42,618 nucleotides of DNA from Chara braunii (taxonomy: Eukaryota > Streptophyta > Charophyceae > Charales > Characeae): positions 59,511 to 102,128 of the forward strand of contig BFEA01000640.1 of NCBI GenBank assembly GCA_003427395.1, given 5' to 3'. The position numbers were made by a program, and so were the translations under genes. Each line of letters starts with the position of its first letter. The stretch's first letter is position 1. Below the pieces are notes generated by a model. It ran no database searches. It was not told where the DNA came from and saw only the letters and a list, made by a program, of their open reading frames with translations. Positions 29,065 to 40,031 of this stretch are shown here, piece by piece.

Positions 29065-29295
29065 CCTGGTATTGCCGGGGACTAACGGTCATCTTACCGT
29101 GGTAAGCAATAATGCGAGCCCCACACACTCTCTAACTTGATCGTACTTGGCTTGGACTCTCGCCATGGGCGAGGTTGCCGAGGTGAGCACCCCGACGGGG
29201 TCAGCCCACCAGTGCGCTCTTATTATCAAGGCCGCACCCAGTGCGGCGTTCAAAAACAACGGCAAATATCCTTGTAAGGGTGTTTGCTACGACAA
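29065..29295 (-). mobile_element. Multi-hairpin repeat element, copy 2
   Basis: Reverse-strand full-length relative of 15756-15988. It has GTCGTAGCAAACACCCTTAC at 29291-29272, then CCGCACTGGGTGCGG, CCCCGTCGGGG and CTCGCCCATGGCGAG, ending at GGCAATACCAGG. Stem sequences differ from copy 1 while pairing is mostly kept. Confidence 0.7.
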
Positions 29296-30176
29296 CGCTA
29301 TATAAACGTGAGGGGTCAGACCAGTCCAGGCCGCCTATTCGTAATTACGAATTTGAAACTGAATTGTTCATTCCCCCGCGAAGTGACAAGAGGGGGAACT
29401 AAATTTGAAAAGACAATAAAAAGGAGAAAAAATTACATTTTTACTCATAGAGTCATAAACACATGTTCGTCAGAAACAACCCGATTGATCATAACGAAAA
29501 TAAAGGTCCGATTCAAGGCGCAATCCTGAAACACGACACTCCACCTTCTTTTTTCACTTTTTTTTTCCCTTCTTCTCTTTTGATTGTGACACCAGTTTCC
29601 ATACGCAACCCATATCTCGACAAAAGGGAGCTCGATGCGCAGTAGAAAAAACTGCGCCGGTCCCTCTACCTTCGTGTCCTTGGGCGAGCCCGACGGCTAC
29701 CACGAACACGGGTCGGTCGTGCTCTGTTGTATAGCAGGGTGCCGGACCTGCGCGGACCACAAGAAAGTCCAATGGCGCACCACCACCCTTTTGCTAGTGG
29801 TTTGCTAGCCAGGACTAGTCTAGGAATAGGCCATGCACATCGTGCATCTGGAACTTAATGAAAAAGTCATCTATGCAGAGGGTGTGTCTGATACACCATG
29901 GAGGGTTGGGACACCGGGCTCTCTTACATGAGACCAAACCTCGGCCCCAGCATCCCCGTTAGGCCAAAACAAGTATAAAGACAATATAAGTACAATATAA
30001 GTTCTCACAACATCTCAGTAGCTATGAATCCTCCACGGCCTTCGTGGCATATCAACTACGTATGTAAGAAACAAAACTAAGAGCACCTAAAGACTAAAGT
30101 ACATACATAAGATAAAAGAACAGAAAAAGTTGAAACAACCAAGGTAACATAATGTACAAGTCTCTAACTCCTCCCA
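29296..30176. other. No gene recognised
   Basis: AT-rich at 29400-29560, then mixed sequence with no coding or RNA signal. Confidence 0.4.
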
Positions 30177-30734
30177 CTACGCCTCGCACGAGTCCCGTGA
30201 CCTGTTCACCTGATCTGCCTGCAGGAAGTGCACTCTGTCCCCGCCCTCGTGCCACTCTCTCTCCGTGTCCAGGTTGGGCATGCGGATCCCTGTTGCGGCA
30301 GCCGCGACTCTCCTGGCCTTGTCCCTCCTCGCAACAGCATCGATGGGCTCTGTCTCCGTGCCCGCCTCATCCGCATGTGCATCCATCTTAGCCAGTCTGT
30401 CACGCTCCTGAACCAGGTCGTCCAAACGCTCTCGCTCGACAACAATTTGAGCCTCCAGGTTACTGATGGATACGTGACGTCGTGTCCCTACTTGCATATG
30501 TAAATTGTCCTCGCCTTACGTGTACGGCAATCCTCGACGTCTCTCATCAACAACACTTGCGGTCGGGAATACCACCTGCCTCCTTGTGCGAGATGAGGGC
30601 AATTCGAGGATACGTCCTGCCGTGTGCACACGGGGTTGTCCAACGTCTGTACCACCCGCATCCCCTCGATCTACCTCCGCTGACGAACCTCGTGCAAATA
30701 GCTCATGTCCCTGTCGTAGTCCCTCTGCGCGCAC
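30177..30734 (-). pseudogene. Broken ORF of unknown family, coiled-coil-like
   Basis: One minus-strand frame is open from 30734 to 30177 except for a single stop at about 30520. Its C-terminal half reads ISNLEAQIVVERERLDDLVQ and ERDRLAKMDAHADE, a charged heptad-like stretch that suggests a coiled coil. G+C is high and the composition looks more coding-like than its surroundings. I do not recognise the family. A retroelement gag-like N-terminus is one possibility. The plus-strand frames over it are proline/cysteine-rich and less credible. Confidence 0.35.
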
Positions 30735-31233
30735 ACTTCTTACCTGGTCCGTGCGCTAGTGTGCACGGTGGCCCCTTTATCGTACCCTTTCTGTGCGCGA
30801 TGTACCCGTTCGTTGGCGTGTGCATACGTGAAGTCCTCTACCACCGATCCTCGTGCGTGCGGAGGTTAGCACACCATGTGTGCCAACACCTACGTAAGTC
30901 TGAAGTGTCCCATTGAAGGGCCCAATTGGGCTTTCAAACTTTGTTGGGCGCAACATCCGCGGGCCTCAGTTCTTCAGTACCAAGAAGTGTCGGGCGGCTG
31001 TCGAGAAACTTGCAGCGCCCCGGTACCGGGGCTACGACCGGGCCTACTCCTAAGCCCATTTAAGCCTCGAAAACTCACGAGTGGCACGAAGCAGGCCATG
31101 CTGTCGGCAAACGCAGCGGCCTGGTACCGCATCACTTTCCCAACCCAATCTCGGTTCTCGAACCTAGAAAAGGTCCACCGACGCGGTTGACGCAGTTGCG
31201 AAAAATAAGGCCCCGTGCAACTACTTTCAAGAT
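30735..31233. other. No gene recognised
   Basis: GC-rich sequence. Plus-strand frames (30482-30916, 30876-31190) have no known motif. Confidence 0.35.
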
Positions 31234-31556
31234 CTAGCCGATCACAGGATGTTTAGGCCCGATGTTCCCATATTTTCCCTTTTGCAGATCTCCGCGCTCA
31301 TATGGGAAAAGCGCAAAGAAGAGCGAAGTTTTGCCGTTCTCGTGCGTGATCTCAAGGAAACATACATCTTCGTGTTTCCCCCGTGCGTCAGCCGTCGACT
31401 TTCTCTTGGCCCCGCCGACCATTTGCCCAGCCCAACTCACTAGGTGCTCGACTCTCGCGGATGGCCAGTCGCAAATTCTGGTCGCCCATTCAGTGTGTCG
31501 CCGTTCAACATTAAAATTCCACGCTTTTACCGGAACAATAAATTCCTTGGAAACCA
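31234..31556 (-). CDS. Hypothetical ORF fragment next to a truncated LTR
   Basis: The minus-strand frame reads, among other segments, VPVKAWNFNVERRHTEWATR and KHEDVCFLEITHENGKTSLF and stops at 31234. Its upstream part continues into the LTR remnant that begins at 31557, so the original N-terminus has been replaced. The composition is protein-like but I recognise no domain. It could be a captured gene fragment or chance. Confidence 0.25.
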
Positions 31557-32204
31557 CCTTGGCTATGGTGGAGGAGCTCAGACTGAAGGAGGAGGAAGAA
31601 GCCACTAGGAGAGAGGAGCGCCAGGGGTACTTACCTGGCTATGGTGGATGCCATCTTCATCACCTTGGTGGGCGTTGCAACTGGAAGACCATTGCTGGGG
31701 TAGAGCGACATCAAGAAGCTTCAAGGCAGAGTTAGGCATGATGGCTTGAGTAGGAGCAGCCATAGCTGCTTTGAGTTGTCTTTTGCTGGTTAGGGCAAGA
31801 CCCTAGTAACCCGCCATAGCCTCGACCTTCATGAAGAGGAAGGAGAAGGGTAGCCATGGCTATGGCGGACCTCATGTTGTGCCTGCAGTACAAGAGGGGT
31901 TCAAACATTGATTATGGTTCGACCATTCATCATATTATTATTATTTATTGTTCGAATAAGAGGGGAGGAGAAAAGGAGGAGTTCAGTTGATGAGAAGAAG
32001 GGGGATTATCATTGGTCTTGCTTGTGTACGCCTTCTTCTTTTTCTTCTTTCTTTCTTTCTTCTTCTGCTTCTTCTTCTTCTTCTTCTTCTTCTTCTTCTT
32101 CTTCTTCTTCTTTCTCCTCTCAAGTTTATTCATTTTTTTTTGCAACTGGACGACATTATGCTTTCTCGTCAATTCGTACTTTGAACTTGGCCAGGATCGT
32201 AACA
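31557..32204 (+). mobile_element. 5' LTR remnant of Ty3 chromovirus (right half)
   Basis: From CCTTGGCTATGGTGG to CCAGGATCGTAACA this matches 39399-40031, the 3' half of the downstream LTR, with many substitutions and an expanded TTC tract. The left 680 bp of the LTR are missing. The remnant ends in CA next to the primer-binding site. Confidence 0.85.
32033..32117. repeat. (TTC)n in the 5' LTR remnant
   Basis: TTC/TTTC repeats, longer than the matching tract at 39885-39933 in the 3' LTR. Confidence 0.9.
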
Positions 32205-32205
32205 T

Positions 32206-32217
32206 TGGTATCAGAGC
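32206..32217 (+). promoter_or_regulatory. Primer-binding site, initiator tRNA-Met
   Basis: TGGTATCAGAGC, one base after the LTR end, is the standard complement of the plant initiator methionine tRNA 3' end used to prime minus-strand synthesis in many LTR retrotransposons. Confidence 0.9.
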
Positions 32218-33300
32218 GGATTCATTTTGTTGATGAGAGGTGACTTTACCGCTCCAACCCTAGCCGAAGTGGGAGGGCTACCACATAGGGTTAGGGCTGG
32301 AGTTGAGGGAAGTGGGGCAGCGTGGTCAAGGGAAGCTGCCCCCACCTGGTTAGGTCGTGTTCGGTCGACACTGGACCTGACCAGGTTATTTGAGAGTAAG
32401 TCTGGAGTGGCGAGACTCTTCCAGAAAACTTCATGCGACAATTTGGGAGAGGCGACAGTGAGAGGCACTCGCACCTGCAATCTGACCTAAGGGAGACACT
32501 TGCGACTTTAGGGCCTCCCTTAAGTGGGTGAGCTTGAAGGAGGTAGCCATTCTGCAACTCTACGGACTGCAAGTTGCTACTTGATCTTCAACATCGACGG
32601 GGGATCCGGCGTTGCACTTTGGTGTTGGGGCTAGACCCTCCTAGTAGATAGGACACTCGTGTAGGGCTAGCGTTAAAGGGGTTCAGGAGGACCATATGAC
32701 AGGGGGGTGAGTTCTACTTCATCTCGAAGCTCAGGCTACTCAGGTAAGTGTTGTACACCTATGGGATGCCCATGTGTGTGTGCATGGTATTGATTGTCTT
32801 GTTGGGGTAGCTCTTTGTTTCTTTTCCTACTTTGTGGTCTTGACTGTGTATTTGAGTATGCAAACTGCTTTCTCACCTAATTGATAGAGAGATGACGTAT
32901 CTTGCTTTGAGTGCTATATCTTTCTACAGTGCTGCCGAGGGGATCTCGACTGAGTTTACCGTATAGTTCGTGGCTTGACTCGCACCTTATACACTCCTCA
33001 ATTCTTCATTGATGCATGTCGTTACTCGTTGTTTGAATTTGCTATACGGTCACAAAACTGATCAGATTGGGTGCAAGGGGATCTCGTACACAGTCTGATC
33101 AGGCTGAGAAAATGGATCAGAACTCGCATATGAATTTATTTATTTATTTATTGACTGTTGTCTAGTCCAAATGTAATGTCGCGCCGTCTAAGAGTTCTAC
33201 CTTGTCTTTCTTTATGCATTAAGTCTGTTTCTTTTTTCGAGTTTACATTCTGATGCTGATAGAGACTTGTTGACAAAAAGTAGAGAGAGAGAGAGAAAGG
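32218..33300 (+). other. Retrotransposon leader
   Basis: About 1.1 kb between PBS and gag with no long frame. It includes TGATCAGATTGGGTGCAAGG and a related segment near 33058-33105. Typical untranslated leader position. Confidence 0.5.
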
Positions 33301-35150
33301 AGAGGGAAAACACTTATCTTGAGGGACTTGCTGAGTTCTTTTATGTGATGCCTTATGAAAATCCCGGTAGTTCTACCATGGTCATGGTAAAGGCCTCTGT
33401 GGCCTCAAGGCCCAATTGGAAGCGACCGAAGAAGAGGACAAACCATTGGTCCAAGTCCTCTACGACAACGCAATGGCAAAGGAATGGAAGGCCGAGGAGA
33501 AAAAGTGGAAAGCCGCTATTACGGACCATGAGGCTGTTTTCAAAACAGTCCTCTCCTTGCCTGACACTGAGGTCAAGAAAGATCTGGTCACGTATGTGCG
33601 TGCTCATAGACTGTCACCTGCTTAGTGAATTTCCTGGTCACATCTCTAAATTGTTTGACCAGGTGAGTAAACTGCAAACACAAATTGCGGATATGGCCAA
33701 GGAGCATAGTGATAATATGCGGCAGATGATAAATTTGCATCAAAACCAAATTCCTAATTCTCTTCCTCTACCTCCTGCCTCCAATGCTGCTAACCAGTTT
33801 GTCCTTGCTCCTCTCCATACCTCTTCTTGTTCTTCTCTGAGTGTGGCTCAATCGGGACCTGCAATAGGTGCAGACCCCACTGATGCTGCGATCAGTAACT
33901 AAGCAGGGATTTCTGCAACTGCCATAGCCTCGAGTTCAGACATATCATTTGCTGGTCTCCACTATGGCAGTAACTATGTGGACAGGAAGGCAGTACAAAT
34001 ACCGTCTAAGTACGACGACATGGAAGACATAGAGTTCTGGATCAGCTCCATGAGAGCCTGTTTGGAGGTGTTGGGAACTCAACTAATGAGCCAGTCCTTG
34101 ATCATGGGGACAAATTCGAACCCGCTGTACGGGGCTTGTTAGAAGTCCAAGCTATGCAAGTTGGGTACACTAAGATCGATCTGCCACAGTGGCTTAAAGC
34201 CACACCAATGACCGCACTTGAAAAGATCTTGATTAAGCAATATAAGGACCCACATGTTGCTGCAAGAATTAGTAAAAGGCTTGATGATCTCAAGCACAAC
34301 AAGTGGTCGGGCTCCATGTACAACCTGCAATTGTTTGTTAACAAACTTTTTGCTACACCCAGGTTGGAAATGACTGCTCAGTCAGCTTGGATGTTGTGAA
34401 ATATGTAATCCCCACTACGTACACATTTCGCCTAGGCAAAGGCCACATTGGATACACGGATTGACTTGCCCTCATGGAAGATGTAGTCAACCTTAAGGCA
34501 CAAGACCTCGTTTCCACAACAGGCAAAAAAAAACACGTAGGAGGCAGACAATTTCAAGGCAACAACCATTTTGTTGTGCATGATCTGTTGGAGGTTGATA
34601 AGGAGGCCTATGCAGATGACCCAACCCTTGGTGACGACCAAGAACAGGACATCGATACAACCTGTTCCTCTTCATCCCACGAATCTGACATTAATAATGA
34701 AGAAGAGAAACTTAATACCTTAAAAAAGTTCGCTAATGTGAAGGGACCAAACCGAAACTCAAGAAAAAACTTTGTCCCACTCCTCAAAGGAGCCAAGATC
34801 CCAGCCAAACCGGAGGATGTTGCAACCAAACCCTGGTTGGATCTCAAGATCAGTGAAAGTGAATGGAAGGCTAGGACCAAGAAGGGAGTTTGTCTGCATT
34901 GCTTGAAGTCGAATCATAAAGTTCAAGATTGTGCAAGGAAACCCAAGCCGGGCGTAGGGTTGTCATCAACTTACTGTACAACAAGGGAGACTGAACCGGT
35001 AAGTGGTAGTTCTTCTCTGGAACCTGATTATGTTCAACAATCCTCTCTTGAAGCCCCACCATCACAAATTCTGAGGCTGATGCATGCCTTATCCTTTATG
35101 TTGAGCCTTGGGAGGAGTCCGAAAAGATTAATTTCCACTACCACGTAGAG
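33300..35150 (+). pseudogene. Ty3 gag with zinc knuckle, broken
   Basis: Coding signal shifts among frames. At 33416-33625 it reads ATEEEDKPLVQVLYDNAMAK. It resumes at 33627 with FPGHISKLFDQVSKLQTQIA, then a capsid-like segment YDDMEDIEFWISSMRACLEV near 34010 and DLPQWLKATPMTALEKILIK near 34180. The intact frame 34474-35148 carries the zinc knuckle CLHCLKSNHKVQDC (CX2CX4HX4C) at 34891-34932, which would bind element RNA. Several stops and frameshifts abolish a full gag. Confidence 0.8.
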
Positions 35151-35169
35151 CGTTGGGCTGAGATGAAAC

Positions 35170-35325
35170 AGCATCGTGCTCAAGGGACAGTGGAGTTTAT
35201 CTTCTTCAAGCTTCTCATTAACCACCGCTACCTCAATGTCTTGGTTGATTGTGGTGCTACTACTAACTTTATTTTTCCACACGGGATACACAAGGTGGGC
35301 TTGGGAATGACGCATTACCTTTGAC
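35170..35325 (+). pseudogene. Ty3 aspartic protease remnant
   Basis: The frame reads YLNVLVDCGATTNFIFPH around 35247, the retropepsin active-site region. The usual D-S/T-G is D-C-G here, so the catalytic serine or threonine is replaced. A stop follows soon after. Confidence 0.7.
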
Positions 35326-35769
35326 AAGAAAAAAATATCACACACACACTGAACTTCTGCGTCCTTGACACGTGTCCCTTCGACGCGGTTCTTGGCTGGG
35401 GATGATTCAAGTCCCAATGCAAAAGCACCAAGTGGAAGGACTGAAAGTTCGTGGTCCGAGATGCTAAGGGGAATGAGTGTCCTGTCCTCTTGGATAAGAA
35501 GCACGAATCCCTAGTGACTTTTCTCAATGTCATGCGATTCTGCAAGAAGTAGCGCAAGCATAAGGATGATAAACAGTTGTACGTTACTTTTGCTCGTCCT
35601 ACTCATGTGTCTTCTACTTTTACGACGAGTAATAGTTCTACTTTGCATAATGTGCCTACTTCTAATACTTCTACTTCTACTTCTTTATCCACTTCTAGTC
35701 CAAATGATTATACGTCGAATTCGGTCAGACCTTGACTACTAATTTGCATTACGTGGCCTTTATTATGAT

Positions 35770-36490
35770 CCTCCACCCCTGGAAATCCCAACAAACATGC
35801 TCAACCGATTTCCAGAAGTTTTGGCTGAACCGCGTGGAGTTCCCATGAAATCGGTCAAGCATACGATCGAGTTGATTGAAGGTGTTGTTCCTCCAAAGGG
35901 GTGTGTGTACCGTATGGAAACCCGACGAGTTGGAGGAACTCCAAAGGGTGGATTAAGCCAAGCGAATTTGAATTTGGTGCACATGTTTTGTTTGTCCCAA
36001 AGAAATGAGGCAAACTCTGAATGTGTATTGATTACCGCGGTCTGAACCGCATCACAAGAAAGAATGCGTATCCATTGCCACACATCGATGACTTGCTCTA
36101 TGTTGCCGGTGGTCATTCTCAAGATTAAGGTTAATCTTGCGGACAAGCAAAATACTACATTCAACACTCGCGATGGGCTGTACGAATTCACCCTTATGCC
36201 CTTCGGTCTCACGAAAACACTGTCCACCTTTCAAAGTCTCATGAACAAAGTACTCCAGGACGGTCAGTTTGTTGTTGTCTACCTTGATGATAATCTGATC
36301 TTCAACAAATCAATGGATGAACACTTGAGACATTTTGAGGACATGCTCAACATTTTCAAAAAAACGCAACTCTATCTCAATTTGGAAAAATCTGATTTTT
36401 GGAGAGACAACGCCATCAATCGTGGGCATCAGTTGTCTGCTGCAGGCATTGAGCCTGAGGCAACCAAGGTTAATAGTATATGCAACTGAC
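35770..36490 (+). pseudogene. Ty3 reverse transcriptase, broken
   Basis: Segments run in order. LNRFPEVLAEPRGVP at 35797 is the start of the RT module. A decayed stretch follows. From 36064 come GLYEFTLMPFGLTKTLSTFQ and VVVYLDDNLIFNKSMDEHLR. The catalytic YLDD box is present (YVDD or YIDD are commoner). Stops at about 36045 and 36487 and a frameshift interrupt it. Confidence 0.85.
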
Positions 36491-37243
36491 CTCAACCGAT
36501 GAATATAGGTGAATTGCGTTCTTTTCCTAGCCTTGCATCACACTATCGAAAATTTGTGCCTATATTTTCTATTATCGCTCGCCCATTGTCCAAACTAACA
36601 AGCAAGAAAGTACCTTACATATGGGATGAAGTGTGTGAGACTGCCTTTCAAGCCTTGAAAGAGGCCCTGTTGAGTTATCCTGTACTCTGCATTGCAGATC
36701 CCAAACTGACATTCGTAGTCACTACAAATGCGAGCTAATATGGGATTGGCGCAATGCTGCAACAAGATGATGGTGATGGTTTGCATCCGCTTGAATACTA
36801 TAGCAAATGCATGCCAAGTGAAAAGGTAGTTACTTCCACGTACATGTGCAAGCTTTATACTTTGCGTATGACATTGGACCACTAGGAGCACTATTTTTTG
36901 GGACGCCACTTTGAAGTCTTCTCAGATCATGAGACTTTAAAGTGAATCAAGAACTATCTTATCCACTACATTGACCCGCCGATTGCATGCGATTAATACT
37001 TTTAATTTTGAATTGAAGCACAAGAAGGGCTATTACAATCGAGTTGCTGATGCATTGTCTCGCCACCCTGAGTATATGACTTGCCTTGTATCCTATGACC
37101 TCCGAAAGAATTTGAAGGAGGAACTGGTAAAGCAAACTGCCAAGGATCCAGATCTTGGTCCAATCCTTGAGCAACTTAAGGCTGAGAGCAACTTAAGGAT
37201 GACCCCAACAATCAGCCTGATTTCCACAAGTGTGAAGGTCTAG
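36491..37243 (+). pseudogene. Ty3 RNase H, broken
   Basis: LRSFPSLASHYRKFVPIFS and FQALKEALLSYPVLCIADP lead into the RNase H start VVTTNAS, where T-D-A-S is usual, so the first catalytic aspartate has become asparagine. A stop follows at about 36736. Then YGIGAMLQQDDGDGLHPLEY, FEVFSDHETLK and KKGYYNRVADALSRHPEYM mark the rest of the domain. Confidence 0.8.
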
Positions 37244-37299
37244 TTTTTCGACGCTATGGAAAGATTGACCGTTTGTTTGTACCCAACCATGAGCCTCTC

Positions 37300-38026
37300 C
37301 ACACACTTCTTGGATTTGGCTCACGGTCGAAGTGTACACTTCGGAATTGCAAAAACCTACGGAAACCTGATGCAGTAGTTTGACAGACCTAGTATGAAAG
37401 GATCTGCTGAGAAGTTTGTGGCTAACTGTCAAGTTTGTCAACGAATCAAACCATCGAGGCAAAAGCCCATGAGGCTGCTCAAACCTCTTCCCATTCCCGA
37501 CGGTCCCGGAGAGTCCATCTCTATCGACTTCACGGACATGGGAAACATCAGTAAGAATAAATATTCACAAGTGATGGTGGTTGTTGGCTGTTTTTCCAAA
37601 TTCCTAAATCTGATTCCAATTCCACTTCATGCCCCCACTGCCCTTGTGATCCGTGAGTTCCACCAGAAGTACATTATGCAATACGGGACCCAGAAACCCC
37701 TGGTGAGTGACCAGGAGCCACGCCTCATAAGTACTGATTGGAAGGACTTCACGTCCCAACTCCCTAACCTCAAACTAAAGATGACATCTGGTCGACACCC
37801 CAAAACCTACAGATTGGCTGAGGAGATCAACCAGACTGTGTTTCAACTTCTCTATGCCTTAATCATTCCGGATCAGGAAACGTGGGATGAAGAGTTGTTT
37901 TCAGTCAAGAGGCTGTACAACAACTCCATTCATTCTTCCACCGACATGACGCCAAACAAGCTGCATTCGGTTGGAAGATCCGTAATCCGCTCTCTTGTTT
38001 ATTCCCTGAACAGCCGGCTGGTCTGA
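37300..38026 (+). pseudogene. Ty3 integrase
   Basis: A frameshifted zinc finger (HFGIAKTYGNLMQ ... CQVCQRIK) precedes a 211-codon open frame from 37394. The catalytic triad positions are visible as SIDFTDMG (Asp), LVSDQEPRL (Asp) and RLAEEINQTV (Glu). This is the best-preserved part of the element. It stops at 38026 before the C-terminal domain. Confidence 0.85.
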
Positions 38027-38575
38027 TGCCTAGCAGGCCTGGCTTTAACGTTAAGCATGATCGCTTGCTCAAAGTTGCCAGTGCAACAATGACCAAACAA
38101 CAACACGCCATGATCCATCATGCAAATAAGAAGCGGAAACCAACGACTATCGAAGTGGGAAGTTGTCTGGGTCAAGATGTCTGAATTTTCGGAAGAAGAG
38201 GGGGTATCACACACAGTTTTCCCTCTCTATTATGGTCTGTAGGAAGTTCTAGATGTGATTGGCGAGGATAAGTTCGGTCCATACGTAATTGTCGTGCCTC
38301 CTCATCTGCACACGTACCCAGTCTTTCACGCATCTAAGTTGTATCCATATCTTGATGCTAAATCCTTCAAATACCGTGAGGATATGATCCTTCGTGCAAT
38401 TAAAGGCGGTCACGAGATAGATAGGATGTACAACATACTGGTGAGGGGCGTAAGAAACCGTATCAGGTTCACTTCATATATCAGCCATTGGATGATCTCT
38501 ATTGGATCTCAAAGAAGGAACTGCTGCGCAACGCACCTCGCGTTGTTAGAGCATAGAACGACAGATTGTCTCTGG
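38027..38575 (+). pseudogene. Ty3 integrase C-terminal domain with chromodomain
   Basis: DKFGPYVIVVPPHLHTYPVF and HASKLYPYLD are the GPF/Y-like module. After it a chromodomain is recognisable across a frameshift: DRMYNILVRGVRNR in one frame, then VHFIYQPLDDLYWISKKELL in the next. Chromodomains direct integration to chromatin marks and place the element among chromoviruses. Confidence 0.75.
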
Positions 38576-38702
38576 TGATGTTCCAAAATTCTCTGCAAAA
38601 CTCACTGGTACCGAGTATTCACAGAACCTCTTCGCTATCTATGCTTACCATGTGTTTGGCGGGACTCAGATTGGGTTACTGGCTCGAAGGGACCTCGCTC
38701 TT

Positions 38703-38715
38703 GAGGAGGGGGCAG
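38703..38715 (+). promoter_or_regulatory. Polypurine tract
   Basis: GAGGAGGGGGCAG directly precedes the LTR start TGTAAGGACC. Confidence 0.85.
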
Positions 38716-39750
38716 TGTAAGGACCTGCCAAACACGGACTGACACACACAACGGATTTATAAGCTTTGTCAATGGAACGTATGACTTGCTGAGTTTCCCG
38801 CTTGTTGCTGAGTTTTCTAAGTCTGTGTGTGTGCGTGCTTGCTGGTCTGAGTGCTTGTCGGCTTGAGTGCGTGTGTGACCCGCAAGGGTACTGGTTCGTT
38901 CGGGAGGCCGGAAGGGCCGGTACTTACCTGTCGCCGTGCCTTTGAGGGTTGCAACGGGGAAAACACTCAAGTGGCGGGAGTAGGCCCACCGCACTTGGAG
39001 CAGGAAAAACACTCAAGTAGCAGGTGGTCCGGTACCACACCAAGTAGCGGTAGATGTGCCGGGTACTCGAGGCCGAGCAGAAGAAGACAAAATTGGCATT
39101 TTAAGAGGCCCAGTAGTTGTAGGCTAGGTCTAGGTGGGTACCAGTCCACGTAGTCTGAGTCTAGGGCCTGTATGGGCAATATCAAAGCCTGCAATGATGT
39201 TTCCCTCTGAAAGGGAGGAGGTACCGGTTGCTTGGAGGCCGCGCGGCCTGGAAGTCACTGCACAAGAGGCAAGTGGGCCGCTATGTCTCCAGGAGGAGCG
39301 AAGTGCTCCTCCTCATTTGCTGCATGCAAGTTTGGCGACATGCTGCTGAAGTGCTGGCAGGAGCAGCGCTGTGGGGAAGAAGGGCGCCTAGCTCCCCACC
39401 TTGGCTATGGTGAAGGAGGAAGAAGGAACAAGAGAGGGGAGCGGCAGGGGTACTTACCTGGCTATGGTGGACTCCATCGTCATCACCTTGGTGGGTGCTG
39501 CAGCTGGAAGACCCCCGTTGGGGTAGAGCGACATCAAGAATCTTCGAGGCAGAGTCAGGCATGGCGGCCTGAGAGGAGCAGCCATAGCTGCTTTGAGTTG
39601 CTTTTTTGCACGTCAGGGCAATACCCTAGTAGTCCGCCATAGACTCAGCCTTCATGAAGAGGAAGAAGAAGGGTGGCCATGGCTATGGCGGACCTCATGT
39701 TGTGCCTGGAGTAGAAGAGGGATTTGGACATTGATTCTGGTTCGGCCATT

Positions 39751-39753
39751 CAC

Positions 39754-39793
<40 letters not shown>

Positions 39794-39795
39794 TA
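39751..39795. repeat. (ATT)n in the 3' LTR
   Basis: About 14 ATT units. The 5' LTR has only four or five at 31932-31948, so the tract expanded after insertion or contracted in the other LTR. Confidence 0.9.
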
Positions 39796-39884
39796 TTGTT
39801 TGAATAAATGGGGAGGAGAAAAGGAGGAAGAGTTTGGTTGACCAGAAGAAGGGATTGTCATTGGTCTTTGCTGGTGTACATCGT

Positions 39885-39933
39885 CTTCTTCTTCTTCTTC
39901 TTCTTCTTCTTCTTCTTCTTCTTCTTCTTCTTT
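39885..39933. repeat. (TTC)n in the 3' LTR
   Basis: About 16 TTC units. They produce poly-Glu and poly-Phe frames that are not genes. Confidence 0.9.
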
Positions 39934-40031
39934 CCCTCTCTCTCCTCTCAAGTTCACTCTTTTATTTTTGCAATTGGAAACATTGTGCTTTCTCGTGAGT
40001 TTGTACTTCAAAATTGGCCAGGATCGTAACA

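Larger units (their letters stand above)
38716..40031 (+). mobile_element. 3' LTR of Ty3 chromovirus, full length (1316 bp)
   Basis: Starts TGTAAGGACCTGCC after the polypurine tract and ends GGATCGTAACA, giving TG...CA termini. The right half matches the 5' remnant at 31557-32204. It contains ATT and TTC microsatellites and two TACTTACCTG motifs (38921, 39451). Internal frames are not protein genes. The LTR pair has diverged visibly, so the insertion is old. Confidence 0.9.

Noticed and set aside
31945-32205. Lysine-rich ORF and leucine/phenylalanine-rich ORFs over the LTR
   Set aside because: Translations of the TTC microsatellite in different frames.
39451-39510. A true U1 snRNA gene in the LTR
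   Set aside because: Only the first eleven bases and a short later segment resemble U1. The U1A-binding loop and Sm site are missing, so I keep it only as a motif observation.
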